Shown: positions 45,489 through 55,441 of the stretch, piece by piece
Layout of the letters: every line of letters begins with the position of its first letter
How positions within the stretch are numbered: position 1 is the stretch's first letter
From: Brevundimonas sp.
GTDB taxonomy: Bacteria > Pseudomonadota > Alphaproteobacteria > Caulobacterales > Caulobacteraceae
Reading direction: 5' to 3'
Assembly: GCF_027484365.1 (NCBI RefSeq)
Contig: NZ_JAIXTC010000024.1
Coordinates: 26,126-90,125, forward strand
Length of the DNA stretch: 64,000 nt
Position numbers and translations under genes: made by a program
The notes under the pieces: model-generated
The model's input: only the letters and a program-made list of their open reading frames with translations
The model's database searches: none
What the model was told of the DNA's origin: nothing

Positions 45489-46391
45489 ATGACGTCGCCC
45501 GGATTCTGGGCGCGGCTCTCGGGGCGGGCATTCGCGCGCAGCTGGGGCCGGGACGTTATGCTCTACACGGGCGGGGTGTCTTTCTTCGCCCTGCTGGCCG
45601 TTTTCCCGGCCATCGCCATCCTGATCGGCTTCTACAAGGCGGTGCTGTCGATCGGTCAGGTCGGCGAGCAGGCGGCCGCCCTGGCCGATGTCATGCCCCA
45701 CGCCGCGCGCGCCATCTTCCGGGCCGAGGTCGAGCGGCTGTCGAACGCCTCGGCCCGCGCCATCTCGACCCAGAGCGCCTTTGCCCTGGTCGTCGGCGCC
45801 TATGCGGCGCACCGTGGATTCAAGGCCTTGCTGGCGGGACTGAACCTCATTCATGATGAGACGGAGCCGCACGGCTTCTTCAAGTTCAACTTCCTGGCCT
45901 TCATTGTCGCCGTGGTGGCCTTCGGTCTGTTCACCATCGTCTCGGGCGCCGTGGTCACCGCCCGCCTGCTTGAGCATGCGGAGCCGGTGACGGGGCAGGG
46001 CGGGCTTCCGCTCAACGGCCTGATGCCGGCCGCGGGGCTCTGTTTCGGTCTGACCCTGCTCTATCGCTACGCCATGTCCCATCGCGACCCGGTCGCTTGG
46101 TTCCCGTCGATCACCGGCGGAGCCGTGGCGACCGTCCTGTCGATGATCTCGTCCTGGCTCTGCGCCATCTATGTCGAGCAGATCGCCCAGCTCGGCGCGA
46201 CCTACGGCTCGGTCGGCGCCGTCGTGGTCTTGTTGATCTGGTTGTCGTGGAACGTGAACGCCATCTTCTACGGCGGCGCCTTCGCCACCGAGATGGAGAT
46301 CGCCTCGCGTTCAAAAGGCGCCCCGGACATCGCGCCGGAGGACAGCCATTCGGTGGTCAATCTGTCGGAGCGGCGCGCGTCTCGACGGTGA
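45489..46391 (+). CDS. YihY/virulence factor BrkB family membrane protein
   Basis: 300 residues (TTG 45468 would add seven). Six membrane segments, beginning VMLYTGGVSFFALLAVFPAIAILIG and containing TQSAFALVVGAYAAHRGFKALLAGLN, and ending GSVGAVVVLLIWLSWNVNAIFYGGAFATEME, the diagnostic YihY C-terminal segment. Despite the old name RNase BN, the family is of unknown function in the inner membrane. It overlaps tusA-like by 35 bases at the 3' end (convergent) and is divergent from the PopA-like gene. Confidence 0.9.
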   Translation: MTSPGFWARLSGRAFARSWGRDVMLYTGGVSFFALLAVFPAIAILIGFYKAVLSIGQVGEQAAALADVMPHAARAIFRAEVERLSNASARAISTQSAFALVVGAYAAHRGFKALLAGLNLIHDETEPHGFFKFNFLAFIVAVVAFGLFTIVSGAVVTARLLEHAEPVTGQGGLPLNGLMPAAGLCFGLTLLYRYAMSHRDPVAWFPSITGGAVATVLSMISSWLCAIYVEQIAQLGATYGSVGAVVVLLIWLSWNVNAIFYGGAFATEMEIASRSKGAPDIAPEDSHSVVNLSERRASRR

Positions 46392-46605
46392 TCGTCAGGA
46401 CCCCGTCCGCCTCCTCGACGGACACCACCCGGCCGCCCAGATCCGCCATCAGGTAGGGCACGTCGATCCGCGCCATTGGATCGGTGGCCAGCAGGACCAG
46501 ACGCCCGCCCGCCGGCCCGCTTTCGGCCGCCTTCCTCAGACGCAGGCTCGGCACGGGACAGCGGTGGCCCCGGGCATCGACGACGATGGACGCGGCTTCG
46601 CTCAC
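46357..46605 (-). CDS. TusA-like sulfurtransferase (SirA fold)
   Basis: 82 residues from GTG 46605, overlapping the pncC stop as GTGA; ATG 46617 is an alternative. The TusA/SirA signature is VVDARGHRCPVPSLRLRKA with the active cysteine in CPxP, followed by LLATDPMARIDVPYLM and a final beta strand. It may relay sulfur for thiouridine or molybdopterin synthesis; the partner is not in the window. Confidence 0.88.
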   Translation of the reverse strand: MSEAASIVVDARGHRCPVPSLRLRKAAESGPAGGRLVLLATDPMARIDVPYLMADLGGRVVSVEEADGVLTITVETRAAPTD

Positions 46606-47096
46606 CCCGCCGCGCACGCCGTCAGCAACAGGCCGAGCGCGACCCGAACGCTTTCCAGGCGGACCTGTTCGCGACCGATCTCCCCGAACAGCCGGACCTC
46701 GTGCACGATCCCGTCAGGACCCGCGCAGCCGAAATGAACCAGGCCGACAGGCTTTTCAGCCGAGCCGCCGCCCGGCCCGGCGATGCCTGTCATCGAGACG
46801 GCCAGGTCCACGCCCGCCGTCACCCGTGCCCCGGCCGCCATGGCGCGCGCGACGGGCTCGGAGACCGCCCCGTACACCGCGAGGGTCTCGGCCGGCACGC
46901 CCAGCATCTCCGACTTGGCCGTGTTGCTGTAGGTCACGAAGCCCCGGTCGACCACAGCCGACGACCCGGCCACGGCCGTCAGGGCGCCCGCCACGAGCCC
47001 GCCGGTGCAGCTTTCCGCCGTCGCCACCGTCCAGCCTCTGGCAGAGGAGGCGGCGATCACGGCGGCCGCCAGTCGCTGGATGTCATCCGGGAACAT
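46602..47096 (-). CDS. pncC: Nicotinamide-nucleotide amidohydrolase (CinA C-terminal domain)
   Basis: 164 residues. Deamidates NMN to NaMN. Stand-alone CinA C-terminal domain with TVATAESCTGGLVAGALTAVAGSS, VTYSNTAKSEMLGVP, YGAVSEPVARAMAAG and AVSMTGIAGPGGGSAEKPVGLV. It lacks the N-terminal CinA domain, as in many alphaproteobacteria. It overlaps the tusA-like gene by four bases. Confidence 0.94.
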   Translation of the reverse strand: MFPDDIQRLAAAVIAASSARGWTVATAESCTGGLVAGALTAVAGSSAVVDRGFVTYSNTAKSEMLGVPAETLAVYGAVSEPVARAMAAGARVTAGVDLAVSMTGIAGPGGGSAEKPVGLVHFGCAGPDGIVHEVRLFGEIGREQVRLESVRVALGLLLTACAAG

Positions 47097-47183
47097 GGGT
47101 CTTTCCGATCCTTGCGCGAGTCAGTCTAGGCTGGGCTTCGCGCGCCCGTCTGTCGATAGCACGCGCCTGAAACCGGGGACCTC

Positions 47184-49475
47184 ATGACCGACACAGCCTT
47201 GCCGGAAGGCGCAGCCCCCACGACGGAGGGCGGCGATCGCGTGACGCCGATCCTGTTCGCCGTGGCCATCTTCACCTCAGCCGCCCTCGTCTTCGTCGTC
47301 CAGCCCATGGTGACCAAACTGGTCCTGCCCATGCTGGGCGGATCGCCGTCGGTCTGGAACACGGCCATGGTCTTCTTCCAGACGGCGCTCCTCGCCGGTT
47401 ACGGCTACGCCCATCTGCTGCAGCGTCTGACCTCGATGCGGGCGCAGATGGCGACCCACCTAGTCCTGCTGCTGCTGGCGGCCCTTTTCCTGCCGCTCAA
47501 GATCAGCGGCCTCCTCGGTGACCCCGATCCGAACGCCCCGATCGGCTGGCTTCTGGCCACCCTGGCCCTGTCGGTCGGAGCGCCGTTCGCCGTCCTGTCG
47601 GCGACCGCCCCCCTGCTGCAGGCCTGGTACGCCCGCGTCCGCGCCGGCCATGCCGATGGCCAGAACCCCTATGTCCTGTATGCCGCCTCCAACCTCGGCA
47701 GCTTCCTGGCCCTGCTCGCCTATCCACTGCTGATCGAGCCGCTGATGACCCTGTCGGGCCAGCGCGCGAGCTGGAGCGGCGGCTATGCCGCCTTCATGCT
47801 GATGGTGGTGGCGCTCGCCGCCGTCGCCTGGCGGAAAGGCCAGATCGGCTCGGCTCCGGTCGCCAGCCTGGAAACCAGCCCGCCGATCCCCTGGCGCGAG
47901 AAGATCATCCTCGTCCTTCTGGCCGCAGCCCCGTCCAGCCTGATGCTCGGTGTCACGGCCCACCTGGCGACCGATGTCGCATCGGCGCCCTTCCTGTGGG
48001 TCATCCCGCTGGCCCTGTATCTGCTGACCTTCGTCATCGCCTTCCAGGACCGGCCGTGGATCCCTCTGCCGATCACCCTGGTGCTCGCCGCGGCCGTCAG
48101 CCTGGCCTGTATCAGCTTCACCGCCTTCCGCACCGGCGACTGGATCCTGATGTTCGGCCTGCACCTCGGGGCCTTCTTCCTGCTGGCCCTGATGTGCCAC
48201 CAGAGGCTGGCCGCCCGCCGTCCGCCCCCGGACCGGCTGACGGAATTCTATCTGCTGATGTCGCTTGGCGGCGTGGTCGGCGGCGCCTTCACCGCCCTGC
48301 TGGCCCCCGTGCTGTTCAACGGCGTCTGGGAGTATCCGCTGGTCCTCGTTTTGGCCGGTCTGGCCCGGCCCCTGAACAGGGCGCCGATCAGGAACTGGGA
48401 AGTCTATCTGTTCGTCGGCGCAGTTCTGGCCACCGGCCTCCCGCCGTTCCTGTCGGCGGTCTTCCAGGCCGACTGGGGCTTCGCCTGGTGGTTCAACAAC
48501 AATGTCTCGGACAACATGCCGGGTCTGACCCAGTTCATCATGCTGGGGCCCATCCTGGCCGGCTTCATCCTGCGCGACCGGACACCGGCCTTCGTCATCA
48601 TCGCGGGGCTGATCGCGCTTTCGACCGCCTATATCGCACGCGGCTATGACGCCGCCTTCACCGACCGCAGCTTCTTCGGCGTGATGAAGATCGGTGTGAC
48701 CCAGGACCCGCGTCTGGGCGGTCAGGTCAACATCCTGATGCACGGCACCACCCTGCACGGGGCCCAGCCGCGCAACCCGGCCTTCGCCTGCATGCCGACC
48801 CTTTATTACGCACCGGCCAGCCCCATCGGCCAGACGACCCAGATGCTCCAGCGGCGCCGCCCGGGCCTGAAGATCGGGGTGGTGGGGCAGGGGTCCGGAG
48901 CCATGGCGGGCTACAAGCGCGCCGCCGACGAGATGAAATTCTTCGAGATCGATCCGATGGTCGATCGACTGTCGCGCGATCCCCAATGGTTCAGCTTCAT
49001 CTCGGACTGCGCCGACGGCCCGATCCAGACGGTGCTCGGCGACGCCCGCCTGACCATGGCGCGGGAGACGGCCGGGACCTACGATCTCCTGTTGATCGAC
49101 GCCTTCTCATCCGACTCCGTGCCCACCCACCTGCTGACGGTCGAGGCGATTGAGGGCTATCTGAAGCTGCTCAAGCCCGACGGCGTGGTGATCCTTCACC
49201 TGTCGAACCGCAACCTCGACATCACCCTTCCGGCGGCGGCGGCGGCCCAGCGACTGGGCGCGGCCAACCTGCACCAGCTCTATCAGGAAGCGCCGACGGC
49301 TCCCGACATGGCCGAGGCCTCGACCGAGGCCCTCATCCTGTCGCCGACCGAGGCGGGTCTGGCGGAGTTCCGGGGCGATCCCAACTGGGGTGAGTTGGCC
49401 GACACCGAGGTCCGGCCCTGGACGGACGACTATGTGAACCTCTTCGGATCCCTGTGGCGTCACTTCAGGCAGTGA
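47184..49475 (+). CDS. Fused MFS-like membrane domain and spermidine synthase-like domain protein
   Basis: 763 residues. The N-terminal ~490 residues hold about 12 hydrophobic helices (FAVAIFTSAALVFVVQPMVTKLVLPMLGGSPSVWNTAM is the recurring family start). The C-terminal ~260 residues are a class I methyltransferase/spermidine synthase fold: KIGVVGQGSGAM, FFEIDPMVDRL, LLLIDAFSSDSVPTHLLT. The spermidine-synthase acid residues are only partly conserved, so polyamine synthesis is not shown. It stands alone between the divergent pncC and convergent ispDF. Confidence 0.88.
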   Translation: MTDTALPEGAAPTTEGGDRVTPILFAVAIFTSAALVFVVQPMVTKLVLPMLGGSPSVWNTAMVFFQTALLAGYGYAHLLQRLTSMRAQMATHLVLLLLAALFLPLKISGLLGDPDPNAPIGWLLATLALSVGAPFAVLSATAPLLQAWYARVRAGHADGQNPYVLYAASNLGSFLALLAYPLLIEPLMTLSGQRASWSGGYAAFMLMVVALAAVAWRKGQIGSAPVASLETSPPIPWREKIILVLLAAAPSSLMLGVTAHLATDVASAPFLWVIPLALYLLTFVIAFQDRPWIPLPITLVLAAAVSLACISFTAFRTGDWILMFGLHLGAFFLLALMCHQRLAARRPPPDRLTEFYLLMSLGGVVGGAFTALLAPVLFNGVWEYPLVLVLAGLARPLNRAPIRNWEVYLFVGAVLATGLPPFLSAVFQADWGFAWWFNNNVSDNMPGLTQFIMLGPILAGFILRDRTPAFVIIAGLIALSTAYIARGYDAAFTDRSFFGVMKIGVTQDPRLGGQVNILMHGTTLHGAQPRNPAFACMPTLYYAPASPIGQTTQMLQRRRPGLKIGVVGQGSGAMAGYKRAADEMKFFEIDPMVDRLSRDPQWFSFISDCADGPIQTVLGDARLTMARETAGTYDLLLIDAFSSDSVPTHLLTVEAIEGYLKLLKPDGVVILHLSNRNLDITLPAAAAAQRLGAANLHQLYQEAPTAPDMAEASTEALILSPTEAGLAEFRGDPNWGELADTEVRPWTDDYVNLFGSLWRHFRQ

Positions 49476-49489
49476 CGACAGTCTCCTGA

Positions 49490-50638
49490 TCAGGCAGGCA
49501 ATTCGATCGTCGCTATGGCGGAGGCGGCCAGGCCCTCCTCGCGCCCGGTGAAGCCCATCTTCTCCATCGTCGTCGCCTTCACGCTGACGGCGTCGAGCGG
49601 CAGGTTCAGGATTTCAGCGAGCCGTTCGCGCATGGCCTCACGGTGCGGCTTCACCTTGGGCCGCTCGCAGATCAGGGTCACGTCGACGTTGACCAGCCGC
49701 CCGCCGCGCGCCGTCAGCCGCTCGACCGCATGGATCAGGAACTGGTCCGAGGCCGCGCCCTTCCACTTCGGATCGGTCGGCGGGAAATGGTCGCCGATGT
49801 CCCCGTCGCCCATGGCGCCCAGGACCGCATCGGTCAGGGCATGCAGTCCGGCGTCGGCGTCCGAATGGCCGATCAGGGTCTGGTCGTGCGCGATCTCGAC
49901 CCCACACAGCCACACGCTGTCGCCCGGCCCCCAGCGGTGCGCGTCGAACCCCTGACCCACCCGAGTTTGAAGGGGGCGGGTCTGTCTGGCGATCAGCGCT
50001 TCGGCCATGGCGAAATCCTCGGGATAGGTCAGCTTCATCAGGCGCGGATCGCCCTGCACCAGGCGAACCACGCCGCCGTCATGCTCCACCACCGCCGCGT
50101 CGTCGGTCGGCGGCGCCCCCTCGGGCCAGACGCCGTAGGCGGCCCGCAGGCGATCGGCGCGGAAGGCCTGGGGCGTCTGCGCCCGCCACAGACCGCTGCG
50201 ATCGACCGTGTTCTCAATCCGCTCTCCGCCACGCTTCAGCGTGTCGGAGACGGGCAGGGCGGCGATGGCCCCATCGGCGCCGGGCAGGGCCTCCAGCAGC
50301 CGACCGATGACTTCGGCCGACAGCAGGGGGCGCGCTGCGTCGTGAACCAGGACGGGTCGATCCGGCGCCCCGATCAGGGCGTCGAGCCCGGCACGAACCG
50401 AATCCCCCCGTTCAGCGCCGCCCGCTACGGCGCGCCAGTTCGCGAGGCCATCGAGCGCCTGAGCCGCGCGCTCGACCCCGTCGACAGCGACGACGACGAC
50501 GACCTCTTCAGCCCCGGCCTTCAGCAGGGCCTCGACCGACCAGCGCACCACGGGCCTGCCGCCGAGCAGCCGCCACTGCTTGTCGCCCCCGGCCCGGGAG
50601 CCCGAACCGGCCGCCACTACGATCGCTGCGAATGTCAT
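49490..50638 (-). CDS. ispDF: Bifunctional IspD/IspF (MEP cytidylyltransferase / MECDP synthase)
   Basis: 382 residues. Two steps of the MEP isoprenoid pathway in one chain. The IspD domain (about 1-225) has [30 protein letters not shown] and [10 protein letters not shown]; the IspF domain (about 226-382) has [10 protein letters not shown] with metal-binding D and [20 protein letters not shown] and [14 protein letters not shown]. The fusion is typical for alphaproteobacteria. It is divergent from dusB. Confidence 0.96.
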   Translation of the reverse strand: MTFAAIVVAAGSGSRAGGDKQWRLLGGRPVVRWSVEALLKAGAEEVVVVVAVDGVERAAQALDGLANWRAVAGGAERGDSVRAGLDALIGAPDRPVLVHDAARPLLSAEVIGRLLEALPGADGAIAALPVSDTLKRGGERIENTVDRSGLWRAQTPQAFRADRLRAAYGVWPEGAPPTDDAAVVEHDGGVVRLVQGDPRLMKLTYPEDFAMAEALIARQTRPLQTRVGQGFDAHRWGPGDSVWLCGVEIAHDQTLIGHSDADAGLHALTDAVLGAMGDGDIGDHFPPTDPKWKGAASDQFLIHAVERLTARGGRLVNVDVTLICERPKVKPHREAMRERLAEILNLPLDAVSVKATTMEKMGFTGREEGLAASAIATIELPA

Positions 50639-50702
50639 GGTCGCCTTCTAGGGGCCATGTTGCCGGTTGACGAGGGGCCAGGCTTCGCGTGTTGACGGAC
50701 GA

Positions 50703-51764
50703 ATGAGCACAGGGATTCAGATCGGCGACGTCGCCATTCCCGGACGGGTTCTGATGGCGCCCATGACGGGCATCACGGACCTGCCGTTCCGGCTGCTCGC
50801 CAGTCGGCTGGGCGCCGCCTATGTGGCGACTGAAATGGTCGCCGCCGCCGAACTGGCTCGCGCCCGGCCCGACGTCGTCCGTCGCGCCGCCGTCGGCGAC
50901 GGCCTGCCCCTGACCGTCATCCAGCTGGTCGGGCGCGATCCCGCCGCGATGGCCGAGGGCGCCCGCATGGCCGAGGCCGCCGGCGCCGATATCATCGACC
51001 TCAACTTCGGCTGCCCGGCCAAGGAGGTCACCGGCTCGGCCTCGGGCTCGGCCCTGATGCGCACGCCCGATCTCGCGGGCCGGATCATGGCCGCGACCGT
51101 GGCGGCGACCTCGCGTCCGGTCACGGTCAAGATGCGCCTCGGCTGGGACGACGACACGAAGAACGCGCCGGAACTGGCGAAACGCGCCGAAGACCTCGGC
51201 ATCAAGGCCGTCACCGTTCATGGCCGAACGCGCCAGCAGTTCTACACCGGCCATGCTGACTGGGACGCCGTCGGGGCGGTGAAAACGGCCGTCTCCATTC
51301 CCGTCATCGTCAACGGCGACATCATCACCGCCGAACAGGCTCGCGACGCGCTGGACCAGTCGGGCGCCGACGCCCTGATGCTGGGCCGGGGCGTCTACGG
51401 CCGACCCTGGCTGGCCGCCCACCTTGATCGCGCCCTGCGCGACGGGACCGTTCTGGTCGAGCCGGATCGCCGGGAACGGTTCGACATCGTCATCGCCCAT
51501 ATGGCGGCGTCCTGCGACTTCTACGGCGCGGCCCTGGGGCTGCGGATGTTCCGCAAACACCTCGGCTGGTATGTCGAACAGGCGCCCTGGCCCGCCGATC
51601 CGGACAGCCGACGGGCGGCCAAGAGCCGGCTGTGTAGGCTGGACACACCCGCCCTCGTGGAAGCCGCCCTCGCCGAACTCTGGGCCTCGCCGCGAGACTC
51701 GCTGTATTTCAGCAACTCGGCTGTTGAAATTTCGCCACAGGTGGTCGAAGCTTCAGGCGCATGA
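50703..51764 (+). CDS. dusB: tRNA-dihydrouridine synthase (DusB/NifR3)
   Basis: 353 residues. An FMN enzyme that reduces uridine in the tRNA D loop. Motifs: [29 protein letters not shown] with the catalytic cysteine, [22 protein letters not shown] and [33 protein letters not shown] 50703 gives the standard N-terminus. It is the head of the nifR3 locus; it overlaps ntrY as ATGA. In many alphaproteobacteria ntrB-ntrC stand between nifR3 and ntrY, but they are absent here. Confidence 0.95.
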   Translation: MSTGIQIGDVAIPGRVLMAPMTGITDLPFRLLASRLGAAYVATEMVAAAELARARPDVVRRAAVGDGLPLTVIQLVGRDPAAMAEGARMAEAAGADIIDLNFGCPAKEVTGSASGSALMRTPDLAGRIMAATVAATSRPVTVKMRLGWDDDTKNAPELAKRAEDLGIKAVTVHGRTRQQFYTGHADWDAVGAVKTAVSIPVIVNGDIITAEQARDALDQSGADALMLGRGVYGRPWLAAHLDRALRDGTVLVEPDRRERFDIVIAHMAASCDFYGAALGLRMFRKHLGWYVEQAPWPADPDSRRAAKSRLCRLDTPALVEAALAELWASPRDSLYFSNSAVEISPQVVEASGA

Positions 51765-54022
51765 CGGACACGCCCGACCCGCTTCCGGCTACAGAAGGCG
51801 ACCCCTCCTTCTGGGGCCGTCTTGAGGCCGGTCGGGCGCGAGCGGCCTTCGGCGCCGCCTATGTCATCGCCTTCCTGATCACCGGCGCGGCCATCTGGCT
51901 GGTCGCCGTGGCGCCCGGGGCCAGCGCCGGAGACGACGCCCGCTCGACCGCCAGCCGGGCGGTCCTGTTCATCCTTCTGGCCAATCTGGTCCTGATCGTC
52001 GGTCTTGCGACCATTATCGGCGGGCGCGTCATGAGGTTGTCGCAGCGACGGAGGGAAGACCCCGGCGCACGGCTGCACCTGCGGTTCGTGGCCCTGTTCT
52101 CGCTCGTCGCGGTCGTTCCCGCGGTGCTGATCGCTCTGGTGTTCGGCCTGCTGGTCAACCGCGGCGTGGACCAGTGGTTCAGCCAGAACGTCCGCTCGGC
52201 CGTCGACAACGGCGCCTCCATCGGCAAGGCCTATGTCGCGGACGTCGGCGGCGGGCTGGAACGCGACCTCGGCACCATGGCGAACGAACTGGGCGGCGTG
52301 CGCGGCATGTTCGACGACCGCATCCAGTTCTCGGGCGCCCTGACCCAGATCGCCGACTTCTTCGGCTATCCGGCCGTCTACATCCTGAACGGCGAGGGCC
52401 AGGTTCTCGCCCAGGGCATCCTGCCCGACGCCCCCGCCTATGTCGCACCGCCCCGCGAGGAGTTCGAGCGGGCCGCCGAGGGCCAGGAGGTTCCGTTCAC
52501 GGTGACCGAACACCCCGACACCATCCGCGCCCTCTATCCCTTGCCGGACTTTGGCGACGCCTATCTCTATGTCGTTCGCCCCCTGGCGCCCGGTCTCGTG
52601 GAGCGGATGCGCAATGGCCTCGACTCGATCGAGTCCTACCGGATCGCCGACGAAAGCCGCGCCCGCATTCAGGCCGCCTTCGCCCTCAGCTATCTGGAGA
52701 CGGCCCTTCTGGTTCTGGTCGGGGCGGTCTGGCTCGGCATGTCGGCAGCCAGCGCCATCTCGGCCCCGATCGGCCGTCTGGTGAAGGCCGCGGACCAGGT
52801 CGCGGCCGGCGATCTGAGTGCCCGCGTCGAGGCCGACGGCGCGCCTGGCGAGATCGCCACCCTGTCCGAGGCCTTCAACCGGATGACCGGCGACCTGCAG
52901 GCCCAGCAGGCGGCGCTCAAGACCGCCAGCGACGAGGCCCAGGACCGCAGCCGATTCATCGAGACCGTCCTGTCGGGAGTCAGCGCCGGGGTCATCGGTC
53001 TCGACAAACGCGGCAGGATTTCCGCTATAAACGACAGCGCCTTGCAGCTGCTTTCGATCTCCGAGATTGAGGTGCGCGGCAAGGCCCTTGCCGACATTGC
53101 CCCCGAGCTCGGCGACCTCGTCCGCCGCGCCGAGGCCCATATCGAGGAGGACCTCGACGTCTCCCGCGAGGGTGAGACCCGACGCCTGCGTGTCCGCATC
53201 GAGGGCGGGGTCGGCGGCGAGATGGTGCTGACTTTTGACGACATCACCCGCCTCGTCACGGCCCAGCGCAACGCCGCCTGGCGCGACGTCGCCCGCCGCA
53301 TAGCCCACGAGATCAAGAATCCCCTGACCCCGATCCAGCTCTCGGCCGAACGGCTGAAGCGCAAATTCCGCCCCGGGATCACCGAGGACATCGAGATCTT
53401 CGACCGCTGCACCGACACCATCATCCGGCAGGTCGGCGATATCGGCCGGATGGTCGACGAGTTCTCCTCCTTCGCCCGCATGCCCGCGCCGCGGTTCACG
53501 AACGAGAACCCGGCGGAACTGTTGCGCGAGGCCGTCTTCGCCCAGCGCGTCGCAGCGCCCGACCTCATTGTCGAACTGGTCGAGCCCCTGCCGAAGGCGA
53601 AGATGAAGGCCGACGGCCGTATGGTCGGACAGGCCCTCGCCAATATCCTCAAGAACGCCGGCGAGGCCGTCGCGGCCCGCCGCCTCGCCACGCCCGCCGG
53701 CGAGGACCAGGTCGCCATCATCGCCCGGCTCCAGATCGAGGACGGGATCGCCACCTTCATCATCGAAGACGACGGCAAGGGCTTGCCGGTCCGCGACCGC
53801 GATCGCCTGACCGAGCCCTATGTCACCACGCGCGAGAAGGGCACAGGCCTCGGCCTCGCCATCGTCAAGCGCATCTGCGAAGACCATGGCGGCGAGCTGA
53901 AACTGTCAGATGCCGACAGCCTCCACGGCGCCAGGATTTGCCTGATCTTCCCCCTCAACCCCACCGGCAAGGCCGGGCGTGAACCGGAGCCTCGCGGCGC
54001 CGACGCCCCGGCGGCCGAATAG
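51761..54022 (+). CDS. ntrY: Nitrogen regulation sensor histidine kinase NtrY
   Basis: 753 residues. N-terminal membrane part with three hydrophobic segments (residues ~28-50, ~65-90, ~110-130), a large periplasmic region, a fourth segment (~305-330), a HAMP domain ([27 protein letters not shown]), a PAS domain ([18 protein letters not shown]), the phospho-accepting His516 ([15 protein letters not shown]), and the ATPase domain with DDGKGLPV and [12 protein letters not shown]. It is the cognate kinase of the downstream ntrX, sensing nitrogen or redox state in other alphaproteobacteria. Confidence 0.95.
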   Translation: MTDTPDPLPATEGDPSFWGRLEAGRARAAFGAAYVIAFLITGAAIWLVAVAPGASAGDDARSTASRAVLFILLANLVLIVGLATIIGGRVMRLSQRRREDPGARLHLRFVALFSLVAVVPAVLIALVFGLLVNRGVDQWFSQNVRSAVDNGASIGKAYVADVGGGLERDLGTMANELGGVRGMFDDRIQFSGALTQIADFFGYPAVYILNGEGQVLAQGILPDAPAYVAPPREEFERAAEGQEVPFTVTEHPDTIRALYPLPDFGDAYLYVVRPLAPGLVERMRNGLDSIESYRIADESRARIQAAFALSYLETALLVLVGAVWLGMSAASAISAPIGRLVKAADQVAAGDLSARVEADGAPGEIATLSEAFNRMTGDLQAQQAALKTASDEAQDRSRFIETVLSGVSAGVIGLDKRGRISAINDSALQLLSISEIEVRGKALADIAPELGDLVRRAEAHIEEDLDVSREGETRRLRVRIEGGVGGEMVLTFDDITRLVTAQRNAAWRDVARRIAHEIKNPLTPIQLSAERLKRKFRPGITEDIEIFDRCTDTIIRQVGDIGRMVDEFSSFARMPAPRFTNENPAELLREAVFAQRVAAPDLIVELVEPLPKAKMKADGRMVGQALANILKNAGEAVAARRLATPAGEDQVAIIARLQIEDGIATFIIEDDGKGLPVRDRDRLTEPYVTTREKGTGLGLAIVKRICEDHGGELKLSDADSLHGARICLIFPLNPTGKAGREPEPRGADAPAAE

Positions 54023-54034
54023 TAGCGAGGCGTC

Positions 54035-55441
54035 ATGAGATCCACCGGAGCCGACATCCTGGTCGTCGACGACGAGGCCGACATCCGCGACCTGGTCTTG
54101 GGCCTGCTCGAGGACGAGGGCCATTCGGTCCGCGTCGCCTCCAGCTCCGAAGAGGCCCTGGCCGGCATCCGCGCCCGCAAGCCCAGCCTGATCGTCCTCG
54201 ACATCTGGATGCAGGGCGGCGGCATGGACGGGCTTGAGCTGCTCGACCTGGTCAAGACCCTCGACGCCGACCTGCCCGTCGTCATGATCTCGGGCCACGG
54301 CAATATCGAAACGGCGGTCAGCGCCCTGAAGCGCGGCGCCTATGACTTCATCGAAAAGCCGTTCAAATCCGACCGCCTTGTGGTCGTCATCGAGCGCGCG
54401 CTGGAGTCCGCCCAGCTGAAGCGCGAGAACCGCCGCCTGCGCGCCGTGGCCATGACCCCGACCGGCCTGATCGGTCGCTCCGCCGCGGCCCAGGTCCTGC
54501 GCACCACCATCGTCAAGGTCGCCCCGGCCAACAGCCGCGTCCTGATCTCGGGACCTCCGGGCTCGGGCAAGGAGCTGGTCGCGCGCCAGATCCACGAGGC
54601 CAGCCCCCGCGCCAAGGGCGAGTTCGTCGCCATCTCGGCCGCGGGCATGACGCCCGAGCGTCTGGATCTGGAACTGTTCGGCGAGGAGGGCCACGACGGC
54701 CGTCCGCGCAAGATCGGCGTCTTCGAACGCGCCCATAACGGCACCCTCTATCTCGACGACGTCGGCGACATGCCCCGCGAGAGCCAGAGCCGCATCCTGC
54801 GTGTCCTGGTCGAACAGCGCTTCCGTCGCGTCGGCGGCGAACAGGATGTCCAGGTCGATGTCCGCGTGGTCACCTCGACTTCGCGCGACCTGAAGACCGA
54901 GATCACCGAGGGCCGGTTCCGCGAGGATCTGTTCCATCGCCTGAACGTCGTACCCATCCGGGTTCCGCCCCTGTCGGAGCGGCGCGAGGACATCGGCGAA
55001 CTGGTCGAGTATTTCATCGAGACCCTCAGCGTGTCGCAGGGGTTGCCGCGCCGTCGTCTGGGCGATGACGCCATCGCCGTGCTCCAGGTCCACCCCTGGC
55101 CTGGCAACGTCCGCCAGCTGCGCAACAACGTGGAACGCCTGCTGATCCTGGCGACCGGCGACCTCAACGACCCGATCTCGGCCGACATGCTGCCTCAGGA
55201 AGTGGCCTCGACCAACTCCGGCGGCATGGGCGCAGAGCGCACCATCGCCCTGCCGCTGCGCGAGGCCCGCGAGGTGTTCGAGCGCGAATATCTGGCGGCG
55301 CAGATCATGCGCTTCGGCGGAAACATCTCGCGCACGGCCGCCTTCATCGGCATGGAGAGATCGGCCCTGCACAGGAAGCTGAAGTCGCTGGGCGTGTCGC
55401 CTTCGCGCGGCGGGGAAGAAGACGAAGGAAGTATCGACTGA
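54035..55441 (+). CDS. ntrX: Response regulator NtrX, AAA+ domain without GAFTGA
   Basis: 468 residues. Receiver domain with the phosphorylation site Asp56 (IVLDIWMQGG), AAA+ domain with Walker A GPPGSGKE (172-179) and TLYLDDVGDM, and a Fis-type helix-turn-helix at the C-terminus (GGNISRTAAFIGMERSALHRKL). Where sigma-54 activators carry GAFTGA, residues 213-233 read ELFGEEGHDGRPRKIGVFERA, so contact with sigma-54 is unlikely. It should act as a sigma-54-independent regulator, as reported for other alphaproteobacterial NtrX proteins. Its stop shares a base with dat. Confidence 0.94.
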   Translation: MRSTGADILVVDDEADIRDLVLGLLEDEGHSVRVASSSEEALAGIRARKPSLIVLDIWMQGGGMDGLELLDLVKTLDADLPVVMISGHGNIETAVSALKRGAYDFIEKPFKSDRLVVVIERALESAQLKRENRRLRAVAMTPTGLIGRSAAAQVLRTTIVKVAPANSRVLISGPPGSGKELVARQIHEASPRAKGEFVAISAAGMTPERLDLELFGEEGHDGRPRKIGVFERAHNGTLYLDDVGDMPRESQSRILRVLVEQRFRRVGGEQDVQVDVRVVTSTSRDLKTEITEGRFREDLFHRLNVVPIRVPPLSERREDIGELVEYFIETLSVSQGLPRRRLGDDAIAVLQVHPWPGNVRQLRNNVERLLILATGDLNDPISADMLPQEVASTNSGGMGAERTIALPLREAREVFEREYLAAQIMRFGGNISRTAAFIGMERSALHRKLKSLGVSPSRGGEEDEGSID

